Shown here: positions 1-6,228 of the stretch, in pieces
Layout of the letters: each line of letters opens with the position of its first letter
Numbering within the stretch: position 1 is the first letter of the stretch
Source of the DNA: a virus
Virus record (IMG/VR): IMGVR_UViG_3300050821_011114
Location: 1-38,472 of that record
Direction: 5' to 3' (one strand)
DNA length: 38,472 nucleotides
Translations under genes and position numbers: made by a program
Notes under the pieces: generated by a model
Told to the model about the DNA's origin: nothing
Databases searched by the model: none
What the model saw: the letters and a program-made list of their open reading frames with translations, nothing else

Positions 1-903
1 TTCCACCCGTTTTACACTTCCAGGGTTCAAACAGCTGCAAATTTCACTAGTAGTAACAGTACCACCTTGGCCACAACCATAAATCCAACTTCAGCTGGAA
101 ACGCTATCATAGTAACAGTTACCGCGAATGCTGGATCGATAACCTGTACCGATAGTGCCTCGCAAACATATACTGCAGCAGTATCGGTTGCCAGTGGTGC
201 CAAAATTACATATACATTCTATACTTTGAACACGGCAGCTGGAGTTACCTCAGTTACAATAACTGATGGATCTTCCACCGCTTTAAATATGGTAGTTAGT
301 GAGTATTCGAATATTATGGCTTCTTCTGCTTCTGATAAAACTGCAAGTAATAGCGGGACAGGAACTAGTTGGACCAGTACTGCCACAGCGACCACGACTC
401 AAGCAAACGAACTTCTAATAGGTGCTTTATTTGACACGGCACACAACAACTCTACCTTCAGTCCCGGAATAAGCTGGAATACCACCAACACCTCACTAAA
501 CGGAGTAGGTGCGGGAGGGGCTTTATATCAAGAAGAACAGTATGTTTCCTCTACAGGAGCTTACACAGCTACTGGCACCAACAGTCAAAATGATGCCTAT
601 TTGGCCACAATCTCAACATTTAAACTAACCACCACCAGTATATCGAGCGGATTCACTATACCGAATACTCCAACAGTAATAAAAATAGGACCCGGAACTT
701 TACAGAATGTAGTATTAAATACAGCGGGGGCAACGGGTTCCAGCGTCACTTTTTATGACAATGTTACAAATTCCGGAAGTATATTGGCTGTCATAGCCTT
801 AACCGGATCCCCGGTGCAACTTCCTTACAATTTAGACTTTAGTACTGGATTAACGATGGTAGTTAATTCAATTACCCCAGATTTTACAGTAGTATATGAT
901 TAA
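1..903 (+). CDS. Beta-rich virion surface protein, 5'-truncated by window edge
   Basis: The frame is open to base 1, so the gene begins before the window; the TTG at 67 is only an internal codon. About 300 residues are visible, rich in Thr, Ser, Ala and Asn with almost no charged helices, as in beta-sandwich or fibre proteins of virions. The last ~75 residues form a recognisable unit: a GTLQNVV strand, a 'VTFYDN' strand, 'ILAVI', then 'FSTGLTMVV' and a final 'FTVVYD'. The same unit ends the next gene, so the two are paralogs in that domain. Such domains are common in phage decoration, fibre and baseplate-appendage proteins. The exact role is not visible. A stop (TAA) is followed 12 bases later by the next start. 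Virion protein is likely; fibre versus decoration is undecided. Confidence 0.6.
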   Translation, partial: FHPFYTSRVQTAANFTSSNSTTLATTINPTSAGNAIIVTVTANAGSITCTDSASQTYTAAVSVASGAKITYTFYTLNTAAGVTSVTITDGSSTALNMVVSEYSNIMASSASDKTASNSGTGTSWTSTATATTTQANELLIGALFDTAHNNSTFSPGISWNTTNTSLNGVGAGGALYQEEQYVSSTGAYTATGTNSQNDAYLATISTFKLTTTSISSGFTIPNTPTVIKIGPGTLQNVVLNTAGATGSSVTFYDNVTNSGSILAVIALTGSPVQLPYNLDFSTGLTMVVNSITPDFTVVYD

Positions 904-915
904 GGCGAAACCAAC

Positions 916-1506
916 GTGATGCTAACTATAATTAATCAAACGTCTCAACAGAGAAGTTATCTAAGCGGATCCGTAACAGTGGCCGCCAATAGCAATACAA
1001 CTGTTACTATTGCACAACTTTACCCCACGTGCAGGGATAGCTTATTAGTTTTTGATTGCATGATGCAAAATGTTTATTTAAGCGATGGAACAAATATTTA
1101 TATTGGGCAAGATGCATTAACTTATTTAAGTGAGATTGCGGCCTCCCTGGGTGGGGCGGTGGTTGGATATGCGGGAGCAGCTGCCCCGTCATTCCAGATT
1201 ACAATTGGTGGGAAAGATAGTAACGGTAACAGTCAACCGGCTAGAATGAATCAGTTTGCAGACTTGTCGACTAATTTCAGAAATAGTTACAGAAATATAA
1301 CGGGAAATTCCACCGTAACCGTAAAATCTAGCGGCGGTACGTTACACGGGATTATGGTCAACAATAACTCCACCGGTGGGACCATAACTATATATGATAA
1401 TACTGCGGGTTCTGGGACGGTAATTGCAGTATTACAAGTGGGAACACCTTCCGGAGGACTTCTTAGTTCCAGCGGAACACCGACCTCAGCATTCTTAGGG
1501 CCATAG
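916..1506 (+). CDS. Beta-domain virion protein ending at an in-frame amber codon
   Basis: A 196-residue product from GTG 916 (ATG 919 is the alternative; AAGG at 902-905 lies 10 bases before the GTG). The N-terminal half is a Ser/Thr-rich strand region with 'YIGQDALTYLSEIAASLGG'. The C-terminal half repeats the domain that ends the previous gene ('GTLHGIMV', 'ITIYDNT', 'VIAVLQV'). The frame stops at TAG 1504-1506 just after 'AFLGP', before the last strands of that domain. Those strands are encoded in the same frame directly after the TAG (see the next feature). The protein may therefore be made in short and extended forms, or be truncated by a recent mutation or sequencing error. Structural protein, exact role unknown. 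Confidence 0.65.
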   Translation: MMLTIINQTSQQRSYLSGSVTVAANSNTTVTIAQLYPTCRDSLLVFDCMMQNVYLSDGTNIYIGQDALTYLSEIAASLGGAVVGYAGAAAPSFQITIGGKDSNGNSQPARMNQFADLSTNFRNSYRNITGNSTVTVKSSGGTLHGIMVNNNSTGGTITIYDNTAGSGTVIAVLQVGTPSGGLLSSSGTPTSAFLGP

Positions 1507-1584
1507 GGACTAGAATACACAACAGGACTAACTGTAGTTACGGCTGGTTCATCAAGCAATAACATTACGATCTTATATCAATAG
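1504..1584 (+). other. In-frame extension after amber codon (readthrough or broken gene end)
   Basis: After TAG 1504-1506 the same frame continues for 25 codons to a second TAG at 1582-1584. The extension contains 'GLEYTTGLTVV' and ends 'NITILYQ', matching 'NLDFSTGLTMVV ... FTVVYD' at the end of the upstream paralog. It is therefore the missing end of the domain and not random sequence. TAG is used as a normal stop in other genes here (for example at 4560, 10709, 11991, 13014, 17160, 17835), so the code is not globally reassigned. Local readthrough, a point mutation or a sequencing error are the options. Confidence 0.7.
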
Positions 1585-1593
1585 GACTTCTCC

Positions 1594-2016
1594 ATGCCAA
1601 CCGGAACAACATACAATCCCCCTAATATGAACTACGTGGTAAAAAGCGCACTTCTTTTCGATGCTCAAGGAGTTTCTGCCACGATAACTGCTGGGCAAGT
1701 TCAAAATTTAGATTATCTTCTTTCGGACGATTGTTTGATAACGGGAGCTTCGATAATTACAAATAATGGCAACTATGGGGATTACGTTTCCTTTCAGATA
1801 GTTGATACAACCGGATTTACGGGCGCAGCGGCAGGAACTGTTTTAAATCAATTTGCCACTAATTGGCATCTTCCCCCTAATGCAGATGATCAGTTTGATG
1901 TCGCTTATCCCGCGAAACTCATAGCAGGTTTAACTGTTAGAGTTGTTTATACCTCTACAGGGGGTTCCGACGTATTCTTCGCCATAAACTATAAATTTCA
2001 CAAGGTACTTGTGTGA
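1594..2016 (+). CDS. Small beta-rich virion-type protein (140 aa)
   Basis: ATG 1594 follows AGGAC at about 6 bases. The product is acidic/neutral, Thr- and Gly-rich, with alternating hydrophobic strands ('YVSFQIVD', 'LTVRVVYTS', 'FFAINYKFHKVLV') and no Cys pairs, signal or membrane segment. It continues the series of appendage-like beta proteins at the left end. Its stop TGA overlaps the next start (TGATG), so the two are translationally coupled. I do not recognise a named family; a decoration, fibre-associated or baseplate-periphery protein would fit. Confidence 0.55.
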   Translation: MPTGTTYNPPNMNYVVKSALLFDAQGVSATITAGQVQNLDYLLSDDCLITGASIITNNGNYGDYVSFQIVDTTGFTGAAAGTVLNQFATNWHLPPNADDQFDVAYPAKLIAGLTVRVVYTSTGGSDVFFAINYKFHKVLV

Positions 2017-2501
2017 TGAAAATCTTATTCACAAAAAGCACCCTCCCCCTCTCAGTAGCTATCCGTTCCGTTTCCGGTGAACCGGTTAGCCACGTAGCTC
2101 TCGAATTCCCAGAACTCGGTATAGTAGTCCAAAGCAATCTCCTAGGGATCGGCCTAGAGTGGAGTTCATACTTCCGAGAAAAGTGCACTGTAGTCTATGA
2201 ACTTGACGATGGAAAATCAGATCTTGCTACAGATAAAGCTAAATTGACAGCTACTTTAGACGCTCATGAAAATGATTTCTATGATTTTACCGGGTTAATT
2301 TATTTGGGAATGCGCACCGTACTTAACAAATATCTGAAAATCCCAATGCCTAAGACGGACGTCCTAAGAATATCCAACACTTACCTTTGCACGGAGTGGG
2401 TGACAGAGTATATCGATGGAACTCCAGAAACCACTATTACCCCATACGGTCTATACGAGCAGCTAAAAGCCACTGGTAAGTGGACTGAAATTGACAACTA
2501 A
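2016..2501 (+). CDS. Putative permuted NlpC/P60-type (YiiX/LRAT-like) cysteine hydrolase
   Basis: A 161-residue protein from ATG 2016 (GTG 2013 is one codon upstream), coupled to the preceding gene. Two blocks stand out. 'PVSHVALEF' lies near residue 27. 'TYLCTEWVTEYIDG' lies near residue 126 and is followed by 'TPYGLYEQL'. A His in an SHVAL strand preceding a Cys at the head of a helix is the order seen in circularly permuted papain-like/NlpC-P60 enzymes, as opposed to Cys-then-His in classical NlpC/P60. Family members cut peptidoglycan peptides or amide/ester bonds, and in phages they can act in cell-wall penetration or lysis. The catalytic assignment is inferred from motif order only. No signal peptide is present, so export would need a holin or delivery on the virion. 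Confidence 0.5.
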   Translation: MKILFTKSTLPLSVAIRSVSGEPVSHVALEFPELGIVVQSNLLGIGLEWSSYFREKCTVVYELDDGKSDLATDKAKLTATLDAHENDFYDFTGLIYLGMRTVLNKYLKIPMPKTDVLRISNTYLCTEWVTEYIDGTPETTITPYGLYEQLKATGKWTEIDN

Positions 2502-2556
2502 GTTAATTGATGCTATATTTTCTCTAAAGTGACATATCACGTTAATGGAGATTAAA

Positions 2557-2949
2557 ATGGCAGAAAAAACGGTTAAAATCGGCTTACTTAATTCAACTTT
2601 CCAGTTGGCATTGACTAACCTAGTAGAGCAACCTCTCCCAGTCAAAGCCTCCTTCCTATTGGTTCAAATCACAGAAGAAACTGCAAAACACCTGAAGACT
2701 TATGAAGAAGTTCGTCAAAAGCTGATTCTGAAGTACGGTAAAAAAGATGAAGCTGGTGAACTTCAACTGAACGAAGAAAAGACTCAGTTCCTTTTAGAGG
2801 ATGAGGCAGGTTTCGTCGCAGAGTTTGCTGAACTACAAAACCTGGAAGTCACGCTCCCAGAACTCCCAATGTCATCAATCGAAAACGTCAGTCTTTCTCC
2901 CGTCTTACTGAAAGCCCTCGTAAATACGGTATTAAATACCGAATTGTGA
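2557..2949 (+). CDS. DUF1617-like phage protein
   Basis: The start is taken as ATG 2557 because GGAG (2547-2550) lies 6 bases upstream; an in-frame ATG at 2545 contains that ribosome site and is less likely. The product (130 aa) is helical and acidic. It carries 'LPVKASFLLVQI', then 'YEEVRQKLILKYGKKDEAGEL', an acidic/Gln stretch, and 'LEVTLPELPMSSI'. This arrangement (two helices, a KYG-x-K-DE turn, then a short beta tail) resembles DUF1617-type phage proteins, whose function is unknown. It stands between the candidate hydrolase and the coiled-coil membrane protein. Confidence 0.6.
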   Translation: MAEKTVKIGLLNSTFQLALTNLVEQPLPVKASFLLVQITEETAKHLKTYEEVRQKLILKYGKKDEAGELQLNEEKTQFLLEDEAGFVAEFAELQNLEVTLPELPMSSIENVSLSPVLLKALVNTVLNTEL

Positions 2950-2958
2950 TAAAATTCT

Positions 2959-2964
2959 ATAATG
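2959..2964 (+). promoter_or_regulatory. Candidate -10 box TATAAT upstream of 2990 gene
   Basis: A perfect TATAAT lies about 26 bases before the start at 2990, just past the stop of the DUF1617-like gene. No TTGACA-like -35 box is at the right distance. A 15-base inverted repeat (2927-2941, CGGTATT-A-AATACCG) lies just upstream inside the gene end and could be an operator. Similar TATAATT boxes sit ahead of many genes in this window. Confidence 0.35.
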
Positions 2965-2989
2965 AATCCCAATTTCCAAGGAAGACTCG

Positions 2990-3325
2990 ATGGATCCCAT
3001 TATAGACAAGCTGACGGAACTTGCAGTATCTCAGAAAGAGATCTTAGTGCGGTTGGATACTGCACAGAAGATCTTAGATAAGCACGCGGAATTGTTGGAA
3101 AAACATAATGAAGTCCTATTGCGTAACACCATCACCGTAGAAGAACATCATAGACGCTCAGTGCTTCTGGAAGAAGCGCACGAAGTTCTCCGTAAAGACT
3201 TGGATGATGTCCAAGAACATGTCAAAGGTGTTGAAGTCGCCGGTAAATTAATTCGTTGGATTGGATTCGCAGCTTCTGCAGCTATCGCAGTTTATTCTCT
3301 ATTCCAAATTTTCGCAAAACATTAA
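2990..3325 (+). CDS. Coiled-coil protein with C-terminal membrane anchor (XhlA/holin-like)
   Basis: 111 residues, with GGAAG 8 bases before the ATG. Residues ~1-85 are heptad-rich and highly charged ('LDTAQKILDKHAELLEKHNEVLL', then 'RSVLLEEAHEVLRKDLDDVQEHVKG'). Residues ~88-107 form one hydrophobic segment ('IGFAASAAIAVYSLFQIF') before a short basic end. This long-coiled-coil plus C-terminal TM layout is that of XhlA-type lysis accessory proteins and related phage holin-associated proteins. The nearby candidate cysteine hydrolase (2016-2501) makes a lysis or entry role reasonable, but no direct proof is visible. Confidence 0.5.
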   Translation: MDPIIDKLTELAVSQKEILVRLDTAQKILDKHAELLEKHNEVLLRNTITVEEHHRRSVLLEEAHEVLRKDLDDVQEHVKGVEVAGKLIRWIGFAASAAIAVYSLFQIFAKH

Positions 3326-3334
3326 GGAAATACG

Positions 3335-3721
3335 ATGTTTACAGCGCAGGTCATTAGCAGCAATGTAACTATCAACGATTTCGACGTTATCGGTACGCTA
3401 TCCTTTATCCCCGGTGCTCAAATAGTTTTCGCAATTCGTTTACAACAAATTCAACGTCCTGATTTACTTAGATATATCCCACCAAGCACCGCTCTTTTGA
3501 GCGTGACTTTCCAAAATATTGATGGAAGTCAACTTACTAAAACTATGACATCTTTGACGGATGATCGGTCTATATGGACTGGAACTCTGTTATCTACGGA
3601 TACTGCAAACTTAGCCAGCGGAAACTGCGTACTTAGCTTAGACTTATTGGGAGATGGATCTAACATTGATAAAGGTTATATCCAAGCAGCATTAACCCTA
3701 ATAATTACGGATATTTGCTAA
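3335..3721 (+). CDS. Small structural-type protein of unknown function
   Basis: 128 residues; AAGG lies 6 bases before ATG 3335. The sequence is beta-rich with few charges ('VTINDFDVIGTLSFIPGAQIVFAIRLQQ', 'ALLSVTFQNIDGS', 'CVLSLDLLGDGS'). It resembles an Ig-like or lipocalin-sized sandwich. It is immediately followed (one base after the stop) by the connector-like gene, so the two are co-translated. No family recognised. A minor virion or neck component is the contextual guess. Confidence 0.5.
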   Translation: MFTAQVISSNVTINDFDVIGTLSFIPGAQIVFAIRLQQIQRPDLLRYIPPSTALLSVTFQNIDGSQLTKTMTSLTDDRSIWTGTLLSTDTANLASGNCVLSLDLLGDGSNIDKGYIQAALTLIITDIC

Positions 3722-3722
3722 T

Positions 3723-4562
3723 ATGGCTATACCACCAATTGGCTTTACGAACAACCGCCACGTAAATAACAATCGTTATAACCGAGTAGAACCCCTCATA
3801 ACTGTAGAGAAGTTAAAAGCTACCTATTTGTTCGGAGTTACTGCCTTTGACGATCAAGGCAACTCTATCAGTGATGAAACCATTCAGACGTTCATCGACC
3901 AAGCAATCTCTCTGTTCGAACATGACTTAGACATCACTGTAATGCCTACTTATATCGAAGAACACAAAGACTACAATGCTAACGATTATTGGGACTGGGG
4001 CTACATGCAGCTCAACCGTTACCCAGTAATAGAACTCTTGGACTTGTCGGTGGTTTACCTCAGGGATCAAAACACTCTGGAAACAGTCCTCGATATCCCA
4101 CAAGAATGGATACGCTTGGAACCGGAAACAGGCATTGTTCGTTTGGTACCAAACAACAGGTTTCCAGGTAGACTTCAAGTAGATGCATCCGGAGCTTTCT
4201 TCCCAGAACTCTTTAGACGTTATTCCATGGTCCCGGACCTCTGGGTAGTTAGATACGTTCACGGATTCAAGGAAGGCCAAGTGCCAGCCATTCTGAACGC
4301 AGCTATCGGTATGATGGCTGCCATTTTCTACATGAACATCGCCGGTGACTTGATCATTGGGGCTGGTATTGCTGGTACCAGTCTTTCTTTGGATGGCTTA
4401 AGCCAAAGCATCCAAACTACAGCATCCGCTGAAAACCACGGCTATAGTGCTAAAGTTAAAGACTATAAACGCCTTATTTTTGGTGATGGACCCAATGATA
4501 AAAATGGAGCTCTTACCGTACTTAGGAACTTCTACAAGGGTCAAACCATTTCCATCATTTAG
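3723..4562 (+). CDS. Putative head-tail connector/adaptor protein
   Basis: 279 residues; the start lies directly after the previous stop with no clear ribosome site, so translation is probably coupled. Early residues include 'LITVEKLKATYLFGV..DDQGNSISDETIQTFIDQAISLFEHDLDI', the helical pattern of gp6/gp15-like adaptors that begin 'lit.e.lk..ylfG...s...i...i..A...le..l'. The middle has 'NRYPVIEL', 'WIRLEPETGIVRLVP' and a 'YVHGF..GQVPAILNAAIGMMAA' helix, also typical of connector and head-completion proteins. It ends TAG directly followed by TAA (tandem stops). Role inferred: a ring joining the portal to the neck or tail. Confidence 0.5.
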   Translation: MAIPPIGFTNNRHVNNNRYNRVEPLITVEKLKATYLFGVTAFDDQGNSISDETIQTFIDQAISLFEHDLDITVMPTYIEEHKDYNANDYWDWGYMQLNRYPVIELLDLSVVYLRDQNTLETVLDIPQEWIRLEPETGIVRLVPNNRFPGRLQVDASGAFFPELFRRYSMVPDLWVVRYVHGFKEGQVPAILNAAIGMMAAIFYMNIAGDLIIGAGIAGTSLSLDGLSQSIQTTASAENHGYSAKVKDYKRLIFGDGPNDKNGALTVLRNFYKGQTISII

Positions 4563-4574
4563 TAAGGTACTATT

Positions 4575-6185
4575 ATGTTTGATAATCTTTTGAAACTGAA
4601 TGAAATTCTTACTAAAGCTATCGTAGAGAACCCAGATTCTGGTATTGATCTTAATACCGCTGAGCAATCCCAAGATGATATGGCCAGCAAAGATAACCAT
4701 TGGGTTGAAGCCATTAGATCCCTCATGGATGGCGCTGAGTTAGCTGAAGCTCCTAGAGAGCTGCGTCTACCCAAATACCTGCGTCTAGTTGTGTCCAAGG
4801 CGGACGACGGCCTTTACACTGCCATAGTGATCAAAGATGACCCTGAAGCCGGAGATCACGGCGAAGTCCAAACACAACTCATGAAAATGACGCCAGAATC
4901 TATGGTCCAAGCCCTTAAGGCAAAGGAATACATATCTGTATCTTCGGACGAAACCCCAGAAGCTGAACCACAACAAGGTACTGATTATCAAGGATTATAT
5001 GAGGCTCTAAAAGATTTCCAAGGAGATCTTCATATCCATTTGGCTAAATCTTTGGCGGAAGAATTGACCAAAGGTAGAAAACCCATGCCTATAGGTACTG
5101 TCCGATATTTTGGAGGCATTCAGTACGAAAAGCATTCTGAAGGTTGGAAGCCCGTTAAGCATGAAAAGGCGCCAGCGGAAGCTAAACAATCAGAACCGGC
5201 TGAAAAAAAAACTGAAGAATCCGTAAAGAGGGCTCCCCATGAAATGCAACGTGAGGAATTCATTACAGATTACTTAAAAGAAGCTGAAATGGATAGGAAT
5301 CCTAAAGAAGTGAAAATGCTTACTCAGCTTCATAAGTTAAAAGTCCAAAACGCTATGGCAGCAGGAAAATCTATTCCTGCCGAAGTCCTGAAACAATATC
5401 CCGAAATTGTTGGAGAGCTCCCCGAAACTTTAAAAACTCCAGCTCAGGAAAAGACTAAACTATTCAAATCTGTAGACTTAAACAAAGTCCCCACCAAAAG
5501 ACAGCCGGAAATACTTAAGGCGCTTGGAGATACCAACCTGGTAATAGAATCCATGGGGATTACCTTTAAAGAAGGTCTCCATTTCAAAGCCGACAACTCC
5601 TTATCCGGAAGCACAGAGAAGAACAGAGTTAAAGCGGAATACAGTGGTGGTAGCGGGAACGAGCGTACCATAACATTAAAGAGTGGTTCTGGTGCCAGTA
5701 AATCTATCCTCCATGAAATAGGCCATGCCCTGGACTATGCCCTAGCAGAAGGACAAGGGATCAATAAGACCCGAAGTGAGGAAGCATCTGGCATCACAAA
5801 TTCACAACTGAATGATAAATATGCAGAATTATTGCTTTTAGTGAAAAACTCCAAGTTCTATAATATAGAGTGGGAAGCTTCCGAACGCAAATATCTAAAT
5901 ACCCCTACCGAAGTATTCGCTAGAGCTTTCGAAGTGTATGCTCATACTCAAGCATCTAAATTAATAAAAGAAAATAAGATTTCTCCCAGTTTTCTGGAAA
6001 ACTATATCCCCGATGTATTTAAGACATCAGACTCAGAAAAAGTAACTGCAGAAGCTGAAAAAGCTTATTCTGAAAAAATCTCTGAGCTCATGGCGTACAT
6101 ACTAAAGAACGATCCTGTCCGCAAAAGTTCGGAATTCCGGTCGGACTCACTGGAACTATTAGATAATCTTAGAAAAATGCTATAA
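4575..6185 (+). CDS. Head-region protein with zincin metallopeptidase domain (LPD-type)
   Basis: 536 residues; AAGG 8 bases before ATG. The N-terminal 170 residues are acidic and helical. Residues 174-194 contain 'GTVRYFGG-x5-H-x2-GWKPV', a short beta module frequent in phage head-morphogenesis proteins. After a charged linker, the C-terminal part carries 'SILHEIGHALDY' with the zincin motif H380-E381-x-x-H384. About 60 residues later comes 'TPTEVFARAFEVYA' (443-456), whose Glu could be the third zinc ligand. The pairing of LHEIGHALD with P-x-E-x-FARAFE is that of peptidases attached to large polyvalent phage and mobile-element proteins. Possible roles are capsid maturation cleavage or an ejected protease acting in the host. 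The next genes encode related head proteins. Confidence 0.65.
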   Translation: MFDNLLKLNEILTKAIVENPDSGIDLNTAEQSQDDMASKDNHWVEAIRSLMDGAELAEAPRELRLPKYLRLVVSKADDGLYTAIVIKDDPEAGDHGEVQTQLMKMTPESMVQALKAKEYISVSSDETPEAEPQQGTDYQGLYEALKDFQGDLHIHLAKSLAEELTKGRKPMPIGTVRYFGGIQYEKHSEGWKPVKHEKAPAEAKQSEPAEKKTEESVKRAPHEMQREEFITDYLKEAEMDRNPKEVKMLTQLHKLKVQNAMAAGKSIPAEVLKQYPEIVGELPETLKTPAQEKTKLFKSVDLNKVPTKRQPEILKALGDTNLVIESMGITFKEGLHFKADNSLSGSTEKNRVKAEYSGGSGNERTITLKSGSGASKSILHEIGHALDYALAEGQGINKTRSEEASGITNSQLNDKYAELLLLVKNSKFYNIEWEASERKYLNTPTEVFARAFEVYAHTQASKLIKENKISPSFLENYIPDVFKTSDSEKVTAEAEKAYSEKISELMAYILKNDPVRKSSEFRSDSLELLDNLRKML

Positions 6186-6186
6186 T
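6181..6186 (+). promoter_or_regulatory. Candidate -10 box upstream of 6229 gene
   Basis: TATAATTA overlaps the last codons of the metallopeptidase gene, about 43 bases before ATG 6229. No good -35 box is seen. It would allow the highly charged head protein to be expressed separately. Weak evidence on its own. Confidence 0.3.
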
Positions 6187-6228
6187 TACTTAAGAATTTT
6201 ACTCTAAAACCTCTAAGGGGTCAAGAAT

